Positions 46,340-56,674 of a stretch of 64,000 nucleotides of DNA are shown here, piece by piece. Positions within the stretch are counted from its first letter, which is position 1, and every line of letters begins with the position of its first letter. Below the pieces are notes generated by a model, which saw nothing but the letters and a program-made list of their open reading frames with translations, did no database searches and was not told where the DNA came from. Made by a program: the position numbers and the translations under genes. The DNA comes from an uncultured Cohaesibacter sp. (GTDB taxonomy: Bacteria > Pseudomonadota > Alphaproteobacteria > Rhizobiales > Cohaesibacteraceae): the NCBI RefSeq assembly GCF_963676485.1, contig NZ_OY781114.1, forward strand, positions 186,001 through 250,000, given 5' to 3'.

Positions 46340-47935
46340 CTAATGCCTGGCATTCCGTTTATACAGGATCAGAGCTCTACGGGTGCCCGATCCGAAATCG
46401 GCATCGATTGCCCCCTTGTAAAAGCCCCTATCTTTCAGTGCGATCTGAACGGCCTTGCGTGTTTCTTCAGAGAGCACGCCGGGGGCTTCAAAGAAGATCT
46501 GTTGCGTGTCCTTGTCGTCTTGAGCATAGGCTTTCAACAGCAGGTTTGCTGCTTGCTCGGCGCTGCGTTCAACGCCCTGCCCGCGATCATAGAAAATGCC
46601 CAGATCCGCAGACGCTTCGGCAATGTCCCTGTCGCTGGCCATCTTGTATAGCTCAGCTGCGCGCTTATAGTTACGGGTGGTCCCCACGCCATCGCGATAC
46701 ATCGAAGCGGCAAAAACCATACCGCCCGGATTCCCCTTTTCAGCGGCTTTTTCAAACCATGCAAGGGCTTGAGACTGGTCTTGTGCGACCTGCTCGCCAT
46801 TCTTGTACATCACCCCGAGATAGGCCATGGATTGGCCACTGCCCAGATTGGCCCCTTTTTGGGTTGCCACGCGGGCAAGATCAAGTTTCCCCGCCTTGTG
46901 AAGGCCCCGGGTCAGCTGAGTATAGAAACGTGCTTCTTGCGGATAGGCAGCAATGGCATCCTGACAGGCTGCAATCACCTTGTCTGCATCAAGATCAGCA
47001 TAGAAGACCCCTTTGACGACGGCATCCGGATCGAAAGGATGCGCTGCCAGATGGTCACATTCCATTTCAGGCGCTGGCGCGACAGTCTCTTGCTTGACAA
47101 CCGGTTCGGACATCTCTGCACTTTTTGCCTTGGCGCGAGAGGGCTCGGAACTGACAGCCTTTTCCGGTGCCTTCATTGGAGTATCGGCTTTCGTTGCTGG
47201 CTCTACCGGCTCTTCGGGTTGCACTTTTTGAGGCTCTACAGGAGCCTGCTCAGCTTTCTTGGCTGCGACTTCAGACTCTTTAGCCGCCGCATCAGGTTTG
47301 GCTGGCAGAGCGATCTCAGATGTCTCCGTTTTTTCCGGAGCATCCTGCGCTTCCACTTTGCCTGACGTTGCCGCAACGCCCTCTTCAGCAAGCTTTTGCG
47401 AGCCCGTTGCCTGTGCTTTGGTTACTTCTGGCTCAGACACGGCTGTAGGGGCAGGCTTTGTGTCCACCGGCTTGGTTGCCTCGTTGCCCTCACCCACCTG
47501 ACCGGCGGCATCATTTGCAGAATTGGTTTCTGCCGCTTTGATCTTTGCTTCGCTCGAAGACAGAATCATGGGCTGATTGGCGAGTGTCCTGATGGTGGCG
47601 CGATAGCCCAGCTTGGGTAGTTTTTCCGGCTTTGCGCTTGGTTCAGCGATGATCACGCCATCCTTGAGGCCTTGCACGCTCCACACCACATCCGGCTTTT
47701 CATCCGTCGCTTGTGAGAAAAGAGGCGTTTCAAATTCGACCTTGTCACCGATGGCAACCATCTGGTCCTTGGGCAAAACAAGCTCGATAGCGCCGGACTC
47801 TTGCAGGCTCAGAACTCTGGTTTTGACGTCGACTGTCTGGGCATGAACCAGTGCAGAGGAAAGCAGCAAGGCCATGCTCCCCAGTCCTGCGCTTCTTAGT
47901 GCCATCCTGCCTGTTTCAATCCAGCTAGCAGCCAT
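46340..47935 (-). CDS. Periplasmic Sel1-repeat protein with C-terminal peptidoglycan-binding-like domain
   Basis: A signal peptide (cleavage after SALVHA, about residue 32) leads into an N-terminal beta domain (33-120). A long Ala/Pro/Glu/Lys-rich, probably disordered spacer follows (about 125-290). Sel1-like repeats cover about 300-470 (AMAYLGVMYKNGEQVAQDQS, GGMVFAASMYRDGVGTTRNY, ADLGIFYDRGQGVERSAEQA). The C terminus (480-531, AVQIALKDRGFYKGAIDADF) resembles a peptidoglycan-binding fold. It is divergent from the alpha-2-macroglobulin/PBP1C pair, suggesting a cell-envelope role. The exact function is unknown. Confidence 0.85.
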   Translation of the reverse strand: MAASWIETGRMALRSAGLGSMALLLSSALVHAQTVDVKTRVLSLQESGAIELVLPKDQMVAIGDKVEFETPLFSQATDEKPDVVWSVQGLKDGVIIAEPSAKPEKLPKLGYRATIRTLANQPMILSSSEAKIKAAETNSANDAAGQVGEGNEATKPVDTKPAPTAVSEPEVTKAQATGSQKLAEEGVAATSGKVEAQDAPEKTETSEIALPAKPDAAAKESEVAAKKAEQAPVEPQKVQPEEPVEPATKADTPMKAPEKAVSSEPSRAKAKSAEMSEPVVKQETVAPAPEMECDHLAAHPFDPDAVVKGVFYADLDADKVIAACQDAIAAYPQEARFYTQLTRGLHKAGKLDLARVATQKGANLGSGQSMAYLGVMYKNGEQVAQDQSQALAWFEKAAEKGNPGGMVFAASMYRDGVGTTRNYKRAAELYKMASDRDIAEASADLGIFYDRGQGVERSAEQAANLLLKAYAQDDKDTQQIFFEAPGVLSEETRKAVQIALKDRGFYKGAIDADFGSGTRRALILYKRNARH

Positions 47936-48301
47936 TCCTACATCCCTCTTTTGCCCCGGTTCAACACGAATCTTTGCTTAACACATTATGAAGGCGTTAC
48001 CATCTTATGAGCCTTTTTGCATGATTTTGACACAGACAATCAAGTCATTTTGATTGATGGCGATTGATGGAATAGATCGAAATCAGCACAAAAGCGCGAA
48101 AGTGGTGAAGCGTATCAATCAAAAACTTTTTATTACTCCCAAGACATATTTGCTCTCAAAATCGTCGTAATAATACTGCATACTGTCCGAACAAGTTTGT
48201 TGCCTACATTTCATAAATGCCGCCAGTCTCTCGCTTAAGCCATATTGCAATCGAGTAGAAAGAGATAGCGGACTGCCAATTGACGACCGGAGGGGGGGGC
48301 C
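47936..48301. other. Divergent control region of Sel1 and alpha-2-macroglobulin genes
   Basis: No gene in 366 bp. Two perfect direct repeats GATTGATGG lie 10 bp apart (48052-48060, 48062-48070), the spacing of same-face binding. A G8 run (48292-48299) forms part of the ribosome site of the next gene. Confidence 0.55.
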
Positions 48302-51300
48302 ATGGCCCGGATTCTATCTGCGATACTCGCTTTATTTCTCATTGCATTTTCAGCATCGCAAAGCGCTTGGGCCCTTGATGGCACCTATCGGGATGATGTG
48401 ATCCTCTCGCAAGATACGGACTATTATGGTTTTGACTTCAAAACGATCAAAAAGGTTACGCTGGATCAATGCCAGTCGGCCTGCCTGAAGACGCGTGGAT
48501 GCAAGGCCTTCACCTATAATGTGAAAGCCGGTTTCTGCTTTCTGAAATCCGATTTCGCCAAGGCCACGCCGTTCAAGGGCGCGATTTCGGGGCGCATAGC
48601 CCCCCGCTTTGAGGAAGAAGATATTGGCAAGGCCGCTCCCCTTACCAACCTGCCTCAGAGCATCTATAACGCGGCATCCATGATGCAAAAGAAGTTTACC
48701 GCCGCCACGGCCGGTGTTGGAGCCGATACCATTGGCTTTGATGAACTGGTCAAGCGCGGTTATGGCGCGATGGACTATAATGATCCGGCCCGCTCCATGG
48801 ATTTGTTCCGCCGGGCTCTGGCGATATATCCCGAGGCCAGCGATATCTGGCATGCCTATTCTCTTGCCGCTGCGCAATTTGCCCGCACCACCAAGGACAT
48901 GAGAGACGCCCGCAAGGCGAGGACGTCTGCCATCAATGCCGCTCTGAACGCCTATACCAGCTCCCGCACGCGGACCAACCGGGCAGCAGCTCTCTCTCAG
49001 CTTGCCCGCACTCTGGAAGAAACCGCCCGCTTCCGGGAAGCCATAGACAGCTTCAAGCTGGCCCTTGAAATGCGCGAAAATCCGGCAGATCGCGCCGATT
49101 ATCGTCGCCTTCTGGAAAGCCACGGCTTCCGCATGATTAATCATAGCATTGATGCGGATCTGCAAAATCCACGCATATGCATCCAGTTCTCCGAAGATCT
49201 TAAAAAAGGCTTTGGTGACTATGCGTCTTATATTCGGATCAACCAGCAGGAGCCCAAGGCGCTTGATGTGAGCAAACGCCAGATCTGTGTGGAAGGACTT
49301 GCGCATGGCAACAGCTATCAGCTGGATGTGCGCGAAGGTTTGCCTGCAGACAATGGCGAGCAACTGCTTTCCAACCTGCAACTGGATCTTTATGTGCGCG
49401 ACCGCAAGCCGGGCATGCGCTTCAGCGGAAACAACTATGTTTTGCCAGCCAGCAACCGCCGCGGCCTACCGCTGGTGTCCGTCAATGCTGACGAAGCCAA
49501 GCTGGCGCTCTATCGCATCAATGATCGCTCTCTGGCACAGCTGGTGCGCGGCTCGCGCTTTCTCAGCCAGCTTGAAGACTGGAAGCTTTCCGATCTGACA
49601 GAGACTATGGGCTCTCCGGTTTGGGAAGGCTCCATGGAGATCACACCGGAAAAGAACCTCGAAGTGGTCACCGCCATTCCCATTGACGAAGCTCTGCCTG
49701 ACCACAAACCGGGGGTCTATCTGATGACGGCGGCAGCCACGACCCTTGATCTGAACGATTATCCATCGGTTGCAAGCCAATGGTTCGTCATTTCAGACAT
49801 CGGACTGACCACCTTCTCAGGCACCAAATCCCAGCCCAAAGGCGACAGCGCCAATGCCGAGCATGACCTGGGTGGGCTTCAGGTGTTTGCCCGCTCGCTT
49901 GAAAGCGCGGTGCCACTAGACGGCATCAAGGTGCAGCTTATCGCCCGCAACAACGAAATTCTGGGGAGCGGCATTAGCGATGCGTCCGGCATGGTCACCT
50001 TTGACGCAGGTCTCTTGCGCGGCTCGGACGGGCTGGCTCCGGCAGTTCTGACAGCAAGCAACGCGGACAAGAGTGATTTTGTCTTTCTCGATCTGACCCG
50101 TGCCGGATTTGATCTTTCAGACAGGGGCGTGACCGGACGTCCATCACCGGAAGGGGTTGATGTCTATGCATGGACCGAACGCGGGGTTTATCGCCCCGGC
50201 GAGGAAGTGCATGTCTCGGCTCTGGCACGCGATGACACGGCCCGCGCAGTCAAAGATCTGCCACTCACCTTCTCATTCCTGCGCCCCGATGGCGTGGAAG
50301 CCCAGCGCCTGATCGGTTCGGGAAAGGCCCTTGGCGGCTATTCAGTGGATCTGCCACTTCTCAGCAATGCCAAACGCGGCAGCTGGCGCGTACAGATCTT
50401 TGCCGATCCCAAGAAGCCCGCGCTTGGCGAAGTCAATTTCCTTGTTGAGGATTTCATCCCCGACCGCACCGACATGACCCTGACACCAGACAGCGACCTC
50501 ATCGCGGTTGGAGACAGCGCAACGGGCACCATCAAAGGCCGCTATCTCTATGGCGCTCCGGCTTCTGGCCTTTCGCTTTCCGGCGATGTTCTGGTGCGAG
50601 AAAGCCGTAAACTGGATGGCTTTGAGGGTTATATTTTCGGTCTGGCCGAAGAAGAGGATATGGGCGTAGAGCGGATACCGCTGGGGCCGCTGCCCTCGCT
50701 TGATGCGGACGGCAAGGGCCGCTATGAATTCAGGCTCGGAACATTGCGCACCTCTACCCGCCCCAAGATCGCCGATCTGGTGGTGCGTATGCAGGAAGAC
50801 TCTGGCCGCGCGATTGAGCGCCGGGCTCCCTATCGCATCAAGCCAGAGGATGTGATGCTGGGCATCAAACCCCAGTTTGAAGGCAATCAGGTCAGCGAGA
50901 ATAGCGACGCACAGTTCCAGCTCATTGCCGTGTCTCCGGATGCCAGCCGCACAAGCCAATCAGGCGTGAACTGGTCCCTCGTCAAGATCGAGCGACAGTA
51001 TCAATGGTATCGCAATGGCTCGCGCTGGTATTCCGAAGCGGTTGATCTGGAAAGCAAGGTCGCTGATGGACAGATCAATCTGAGTACAGAAGACCCTGCC
51101 AGCCTGTCGCTACCGGTCGAATGGGGCCGCTATCGCCTGACCCTTGGCGACGGCACCAGCGTCGAGTTCCGCGCCGGTTGGGCAAGCGCTGGGTCTCTTG
51201 ATACGCCGGACGGGTTGGAATTGGCGCTGGACAAACCAAGCTACAAGGCAGGCGAAACAGCCAAACTGAAAGTTACGCCGCGCTTTGCAGGCAAACTCCT

Positions 51301-53857
51301 GCTCGCCATCGGCACAGACAGAATTCGCAAGACCCTGTCCGTCGATATCCCGGCGGAAGGCACAACACTGGATATTCCGGTGGAAGAAGACTGGGGCGCC
51401 GGTGCCTATCTGCTGGCCAATCTCTATCGACCGTCAGACAAGGTCACCTCGCGCAATCCCATGCGAGCCATCGGCGTGGAATGGCTGGGCGTCTCGCCTG
51501 AAGAGCGGGCTCTTTCCATTCGCATGGAAGCGCCGGAAACCATCCGTCCGCGCGAGCAGATGGAGGTGCCGGTCAAGGTAGACGACCTCAAGGCCGGAGA
51601 GGAAGCCTATGTCACCATAGCCTTGGTCGATGAAGGCATCCTCAATCTCACCGGCTACAAAACACCAGATCCTGTTGGTCGCTATTTCGGCCAGCGGCGT
51701 CTGGGCGTGGATATTCGTGATCTTTATGGCCGCCTTATCGATGGTTCGAATGGCGCCTTCGGAGCCCTGCGCACCGGCGGTGACGGCGGCGGGCCACAGA
51801 TGGATGCCAGCGGTGAGGTGCCAACACAGGAGTTAGTCTCCTTCGTCTCGGGCATTGTGCGCCTTGATGCCAATGGCGAGGCCAAGGTCCCCTTCGATAT
51901 TCCGCAGTTCAACGGCACGGCGCGCCTAATGGCAACCGCCTGGACAGAAGACGGTGTTGGCAGCAGCGACGAAGATGCCATCATCCGCGATCCGATCGTG
52001 GTGCATGTCAGCTTGCCAAAGGTTCTGGCTCCGGGGGATGAATCCCGCGCCATTATCGAACTCACCAATCTGGAAGCCCCCGAGGGAGACTATCATCTCG
52101 AATTGATCAGCAACGAAAGTGTTGCGCTGGATATTGCCAAGGCACCAGAAACCGTGACTTTGAAGAAAGACGAGAAAGTCTCTCTTTCCGTGCCCCTTAC
52201 AGGCTTCAAGGAAGGTATGGGCGATGTCACCGTCAAGCTGACCTCCAACTCGGGCGACGGTCTGGGCATTCTTTATGATGCGCAGATGCCGGTCCGGTCG
52301 GGCATCCTGCCGGTGACCACTGTAACCCGCGTGCCGCTGGCCACAGGTGGCGGTGCGCTCAAGCTGGATGCGGCATGGATGGCCGGTTTGCAAAAGCATA
52401 ATGCCAGCCTCTCGGTATCGGTCAATGAACCGGGCACCTATGATGTCGCCTCCCTGCTCCTGCAGCTAGATCGCTATCCTTATGGCTGCGCGGAGCAGAT
52501 CACCAGCCGTGCCCTGCCTCTGCTTTATGCCAAGGATCTTGCCTTCAATCTGCCAGAAGAACTGGCCAGCCTTTCTGGCAAGGCCATGCAGGAGCGCATC
52601 CAGAAAGCCATCGACAAGCTCTTGTCCTATCAGAATGATATGGGCGGCTTCAGCCTCTGGGGTGGCAGCTATATTGATGATCCGTGGCTCACAGCCTATG
52701 CCACAGACTTCCTGACACGAGCGCGGGAGCAAGGCTTCAAGGTACCTGAAGAGGCCATGAAGCGGGCATTGCAGACTATCAAAAACCGCCTCGCCTACCA
52801 GAGCGATCTGGAGCGGGATTCGGCCAGTGTTTCCTATGGCCTCTATGATCTGGCGCGTAATCGCATGGCCTCGGCCGGAGACCTGCGCTACTATGTAGAG
52901 ACCAAGCTGGAAAGCTTTGACAGCCCCTTCTCTCGGGCCCAGCTGGGCGCAGCTCTTGCGCTCTATGGGGACCGCACAAGGGCTGCACGAGCCTTTGCCT
53001 CCGCTCTCAGGCTGGCAGAAAGGCAGGAGGGTGCGATGGCGATGTCTGAAGGCAGCGTTTACAGCTTCGCAAGCCTTCAGCGCGATGTCGCAGGCATGTT
53101 GGCGCTGGCCTCTGAAGTCAGCCCAGCCCTTGACAGTCTTGACGCAATCAAGGATCTCGCCCGGCGGATCTATGACCCCGAAAAGCGCCTCAACACGCAG
53201 GAGCAGGCGTGGATGGTTCTGGCCGCCCGTGCACAATCCAACGGGTCCAGCAATCTGGGTATCACGGTCAATGACGTTGCCACATCCGGCCCACTGGTCG
53301 CCTCCTACGATGGGCAGTCCATCGACCAAGAGCCGGTGACCATCGTCAACAACGGCGACACCCCTCTGGATGCGCTGGTGACTGTGGAGGCCTCACCAAT
53401 GGAACCTCTGCCCGCAGGGGGCAATGGATTTGCCATTTCGCGCAGCTATCACGCTCTGGATGGCAGCCCGGTCAATGTGGCCGAGGTCAAGCAGAATGAG
53501 CGGTTTGTCGTCGTAGTCAATGTAAGCCAGTTCGACGATGTGCCTTCACGCTTGATGATCAGCGATCTCTTGCCTGCTGGCCTTGAAGTGGAGAATCCGC
53601 ATCTCATCAAGAGCGCCGAGCAGCAGAATTTCAGCTGGTTGCCGAAGACAGATGTGGCCCATGTGGAATTCCGCAATGATCGAGTCCTCGCAGCCATCAA
53701 CCGCAAACAAGGCGGCGACAAGGACTTCACCATTGCCTATACGGTGCGCGCCGTTTCACCGGGCAGCTTCATGCATCCGGCGGCTGTGGTCGAAGACATG
53801 TATCGGCCAGAAAAGTCGGCACGCACGGCAAGCGGCTGGATGAATGTCATCCGCTAG
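48302..53857 (+). CDS. yfhM: Alpha-2-macroglobulin-like protein with PAN and TPR-like N terminus
   Basis: At 1851 residues this is a large bacterial alpha-2-macroglobulin, a periplasmic protease trap. A Sec signal peptide (1-24, ending SAWA) is followed by a PAN/apple-like domain with four Cys (57, 61, 67, 79), a TPR-like helical region (about 150-265), MG domains, and the thioester region LDRYPYGCAEQITSRALPL with Cys1396 of the CxEQ motif. No lipobox is seen, unlike E. coli YfhM, so it is probably soluble. GGAGG and a G8 run precede the ATG. PBP1C follows 18 bp later, the classic pairing; the pair defends and repairs the cell wall. Confidence 0.95.
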   Translation: MARILSAILALFLIAFSASQSAWALDGTYRDDVILSQDTDYYGFDFKTIKKVTLDQCQSACLKTRGCKAFTYNVKAGFCFLKSDFAKATPFKGAISGRIAPRFEEEDIGKAAPLTNLPQSIYNAASMMQKKFTAATAGVGADTIGFDELVKRGYGAMDYNDPARSMDLFRRALAIYPEASDIWHAYSLAAAQFARTTKDMRDARKARTSAINAALNAYTSSRTRTNRAAALSQLARTLEETARFREAIDSFKLALEMRENPADRADYRRLLESHGFRMINHSIDADLQNPRICIQFSEDLKKGFGDYASYIRINQQEPKALDVSKRQICVEGLAHGNSYQLDVREGLPADNGEQLLSNLQLDLYVRDRKPGMRFSGNNYVLPASNRRGLPLVSVNADEAKLALYRINDRSLAQLVRGSRFLSQLEDWKLSDLTETMGSPVWEGSMEITPEKNLEVVTAIPIDEALPDHKPGVYLMTAAATTLDLNDYPSVASQWFVISDIGLTTFSGTKSQPKGDSANAEHDLGGLQVFARSLESAVPLDGIKVQLIARNNEILGSGISDASGMVTFDAGLLRGSDGLAPAVLTASNADKSDFVFLDLTRAGFDLSDRGVTGRPSPEGVDVYAWTERGVYRPGEEVHVSALARDDTARAVKDLPLTFSFLRPDGVEAQRLIGSGKALGGYSVDLPLLSNAKRGSWRVQIFADPKKPALGEVNFLVEDFIPDRTDMTLTPDSDLIAVGDSATGTIKGRYLYGAPASGLSLSGDVLVRESRKLDGFEGYIFGLAEEEDMGVERIPLGPLPSLDADGKGRYEFRLGTLRTSTRPKIADLVVRMQEDSGRAIERRAPYRIKPEDVMLGIKPQFEGNQVSENSDAQFQLIAVSPDASRTSQSGVNWSLVKIERQYQWYRNGSRWYSEAVDLESKVADGQINLSTEDPASLSLPVEWGRYRLTLGDGTSVEFRAGWASAGSLDTPDGLELALDKPSYKAGETAKLKVTPRFAGKLLLAIGTDRIRKTLSVDIPAEGTTLDIPVEEDWGAGAYLLANLYRPSDKVTSRNPMRAIGVEWLGVSPEERALSIRMEAPETIRPREQMEVPVKVDDLKAGEEAYVTIALVDEGILNLTGYKTPDPVGRYFGQRRLGVDIRDLYGRLIDGSNGAFGALRTGGDGGGPQMDASGEVPTQELVSFVSGIVRLDANGEAKVPFDIPQFNGTARLMATAWTEDGVGSSDEDAIIRDPIVVHVSLPKVLAPGDESRAIIELTNLEAPEGDYHLELISNESVALDIAKAPETVTLKKDEKVSLSVPLTGFKEGMGDVTVKLTSNSGDGLGILYDAQMPVRSGILPVTTVTRVPLATGGGALKLDAAWMAGLQKHNASLSVSVNEPGTYDVASLLLQLDRYPYGCAEQITSRALPLLYAKDLAFNLPEELASLSGKAMQERIQKAIDKLLSYQNDMGGFSLWGGSYIDDPWLTAYATDFLTRAREQGFKVPEEAMKRALQTIKNRLAYQSDLERDSASVSYGLYDLARNRMASAGDLRYYVETKLESFDSPFSRAQLGAALALYGDRTRAARAFASALRLAERQEGAMAMSEGSVYSFASLQRDVAGMLALASEVSPALDSLDAIKDLARRIYDPEKRLNTQEQAWMVLAARAQSNGSSNLGITVNDVATSGPLVASYDGQSIDQEPVTIVNNGDTPLDALVTVEASPMEPLPAGGNGFAISRSYHALDGSPVNVAEVKQNERFVVVVNVSQFDDVPSRLMISDLLPAGLEVENPHLIKSAEQQNFSWLPKTDVAHVEFRNDRVLAAINRKQGGDKDFTIAYTVRAVSPGSFMHPAAVVEDMYRPEKSARTASGWMNVIR

Positions 53858-53875
53858 GAAGAAGCGAGCACGTCC

Positions 53876-56014
53876 GTGTTGAAGCTGCGTAAAAGACAGA
53901 CACCCATGCCGAAGCCAATCTTCGGCATGGTTATCGCCTTGGGGTTTCTCTTCCTTGTTACGCTGGGGAGCGTGGGTGGCTTCGTGATCTTTGATCGATT
54001 GAATCCGCCTCCGCTCGACAAACTGTCAGATCTTTCCGTTGAAGTGGTCGACAGGGATGGCGCTTTGTTACGCGCCTATACCAACAAAGCCGGACAATGG
54101 CGTCTCGGCGCTGATCTCGATAGCATCGACAGTGAATTCATCAACATTCTGCTAGCCTATGAGGACAAGCGCTTCTGGGATCACTCTGGCGTGGATCCCC
54201 GCGCTATTTTGCGAGCCAGTTGGCAGCTTCTTTCCAATGGCCGGATCATTTCAGGCGCGTCAACCATTTCCATGCAGCTTGCCCGCCTTCTGGAACCTCG
54301 CGAGAAGCGCAGCTTCAAAGCCAAATTCTGGCAGATGCTCCGCGCTCTTCAGTTGGAGGAGCGGATGAGCAAGAGGGAAATCCTGACGGCCTATCTCACA
54401 CTCGCCCCCTATGGCGGCAATCTAGAAGGTATTCGCGCCGCCTCGCTGGCCTATTTCGCCAAGGAACCCAAAGAGCTGAGCCTCGCACAGGCTGCGTTAC
54501 TGGTGGCCCTGCCCCAGTCGCCAGAGGCCCGCAGGCCTGATATCTCGTCCAAACGCGCCCTTGCAGCGCGCAATACTGTGCTTGAACGCATGGCGATGGC
54601 CGGTCTCATACCCGAGAGCGAAGTGGCGCGCGCTTCGGCTAAATCGCTGGATGCCTTGCGTCACGCCATGCCGCACCTGGCCGCTCATACTGCGGATCGC
54701 CTTTCTCGGACGGCACCATCGCAGCAGGTGCATCAGACAACACTTGATCGAGCACTGCAGGAGAAAATGGAACAAGTGCTTCAGGACGCCACAGGCACGC
54801 TCGCACCGGACCTCTCCGCAGCCCTTATTCTAGCCGATGGCAAGAGCGGTGCCATTCTGGCCGAGGTGGGGTCGGCTGACTATCTCAGCGCAGCACGCTC
54901 GGGCTGGATCGACATGACCCGCAAGCAGCGTTCACCGGGCTCGGCCCTCAAGCCCTTCATCTATGGCCTCGCCTTCGAGGAAGGACTGATCCGCGCGCAG
55001 ACACAGATTACAGACAGCCCCGTGGATTTTGGCGGCTACAGACCCAAGAATTTCGATATGGGCTATCAAGGCGATGTAAGCATCCATGATGCACTGTTGC
55101 TCTCGCTCAACGTTCCCGCAGTGGCCCTGCTCGACGCCGTAGGACCAGCCCGCTTGATGGAGCGACTAAAGCGCGGCAATGTCTCGGTCAAATTGCCCGA
55201 GGGGAGTGATGTGGGGCTGGCTATCGGCCTTGGCGGTTTGGGTATCTCCCTTAAGGATCTGACACAGCTCTATACGAGCTTTATCAATGACGGCCGGATC
55301 AAGCAGCTACATGAACGCCCCCTGCCGACGTCTGCAAAAACTGCCATTCGTGCTCCGGTTCTGGATCGGGAAGCCAGTTGGCATGTGAGCCATATTCTCA
55401 AGGATGCCACCCCACCGCGCGGCACAGGCAAGCTGGCCATCGCCTACAAGACCGGCACCTCCTATGGCTATCGTGACGCCTGGTCCGTGGGATTTGATGG
55501 TCGTTATGTTATCGGCGTCTGGGTCGGCAAACCAGACAATAGCGCCGTGCCGGGCATTACTGGGCGCAGCGCTGCCGCCCCCATCCTTTATGAGGCCTTT
55601 GCTCGTTCAGGGCTTGCGCTTTCGCCCTTCCCAAATGCGCCGAGCGGAACGCAAGAGCAGACCTTTGCAGAGCTGCCGCCAACGCTGAAGCATTTCAGGA
55701 TTTCCTCTCTCTGGGCCCCCCCTTCCAAGGTGCCAGAGGCTGCCCCACAGATCAGCTATCCACCCGATGGGGCCAGAATAGAGCTTGCTCCAACGGCACA
55801 GGGCAAGCCGATGCCCCTTGTTGTCAAACTGCAAAATGGCAGGCCGCCCTTCCGCTGGCTGGGCAACGGGCGTGTCTTTGCTGCAAATGGTCGCAAGAGA
55901 CGCATCAGCTGGATGCCCGATGGACAGGGGCAATCAACCCTGACGGTCATTGATGCCGCCGGACGGGCCGACAGCGTCAGCGTTTTCCTGCAAGTGCCAA
56001 GCGATGCCCCCTGA
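53876..56014 (+). CDS. pbpC: Penicillin-binding protein 1C
   Basis: This bifunctional peptidoglycan synthase has 712 residues. A short cytoplasmic segment and one membrane helix (about 17-38) anchor it. The GT51 glycosyltransferase domain (about 60-230) carries EDKRFWDHSGVDPRAILRA and ASTISMQLARLL. The transpeptidase domain (about 300-560) has SALK (Ser356/Lys359), SLN and KTGTS (Lys525). The C-terminal BiPBP_C domain (620-705) is present. GTG at 53876 or TTG at 53879 starts it; the ribosome site is weak. It is 18 bp downstream of the macroglobulin gene. Confidence 0.95.
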   Translation: MLKLRKRQTPMPKPIFGMVIALGFLFLVTLGSVGGFVIFDRLNPPPLDKLSDLSVEVVDRDGALLRAYTNKAGQWRLGADLDSIDSEFINILLAYEDKRFWDHSGVDPRAILRASWQLLSNGRIISGASTISMQLARLLEPREKRSFKAKFWQMLRALQLEERMSKREILTAYLTLAPYGGNLEGIRAASLAYFAKEPKELSLAQAALLVALPQSPEARRPDISSKRALAARNTVLERMAMAGLIPESEVARASAKSLDALRHAMPHLAAHTADRLSRTAPSQQVHQTTLDRALQEKMEQVLQDATGTLAPDLSAALILADGKSGAILAEVGSADYLSAARSGWIDMTRKQRSPGSALKPFIYGLAFEEGLIRAQTQITDSPVDFGGYRPKNFDMGYQGDVSIHDALLLSLNVPAVALLDAVGPARLMERLKRGNVSVKLPEGSDVGLAIGLGGLGISLKDLTQLYTSFINDGRIKQLHERPLPTSAKTAIRAPVLDREASWHVSHILKDATPPRGTGKLAIAYKTGTSYGYRDAWSVGFDGRYVIGVWVGKPDNSAVPGITGRSAAAPILYEAFARSGLALSPFPNAPSGTQEQTFAELPPTLKHFRISSLWAPPSKVPEAAPQISYPPDGARIELAPTAQGKPMPLVVKLQNGRPPFRWLGNGRVFAANGRKRRISWMPDGQGQSTLTVIDAAGRADSVSVFLQVPSDAP

Positions 56015-56019
56015 CCGCG

Positions 56020-56655
56020 TCATAGCCCCGAGAGAGCATCATCATGGGGTGTTTGCAGTTGCACCTGCTGACGCAGTTCATACAGCAATTTTTCCTCTTC
56101 AATGAACTTTACCGCAGACCGCATGGGCATAGGATCTTCCAAGACCCTTGATAACAGCCAGCTGCCCTCAAGCATGAGCAGCGCCTGGCGCAGCGGCAAA
56201 TAGGATTGCTTTGAAGCGAGGCCAAATTTCCTTCCTTCATCAATGGCTTTCAGCCTTATTTTGCCATAGAGCTCACGCGCTTCATTTGTGAAAATCTCAT
56301 TGCGCTCTCCCCCGTCCTGCATGGTTGCCGAAACCGTCATGAAGCGCCAATTCTTATTCTCCTCAAAAGAAGCGTGAACCTTGTTGCAGAACTCAATTAT
56401 CGCATCTTGATAATCTCCTCCCTCAGAACGCACCTTGCTGCATGCGCTTTCAATCATGTTGAGGAGCATGCCGGCAGAGTAACGGGCAGCGGCGATGCCC
56501 AAATCCATTTTGCCTCCCGGAAAGTGATGATACAGCGATCCACGCGTCACGCCCGCCGTTTCCAAGATGTCAGAAATGCCGGTGGCGGCGTAGCCTTTTT
56601 GGCGTAGCAAGTTCGCTGCAGCGATGACAAGTTTCTGATATGTGGAATGTTCCAT
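56020..56655 (-). CDS. TetR-family transcriptional regulator
   Basis: This 211-residue protein has the TetR helix-turn-helix (about 8-55, with ATGISDILETAGVTRGSLYH and HFPGGK) and a C-terminal ligand domain with two Cys (about 76 and 90) that could sense electrophiles. The palindromic operator TAGACC-N4-GGTCTA lies 19 bp before its start. It is convergent with pbpC (5 bp apart), so the regulated gene is probably itself or a distant efflux or reductase gene. Confidence 0.93.
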   Translation of the reverse strand: MEHSTYQKLVIAAANLLRQKGYAATGISDILETAGVTRGSLYHHFPGGKMDLGIAAARYSAGMLLNMIESACSKVRSEGGDYQDAIIEFCNKVHASFEENKNWRFMTVSATMQDGGERNEIFTNEARELYGKIRLKAIDEGRKFGLASKQSYLPLRQALLMLEGSWLLSRVLEDPMPMRSAVKFIEEEKLLYELRQQVQLQTPHDDALSGL

Positions 56656-56674
56656 TTTTTTATCTTTACAGCGC

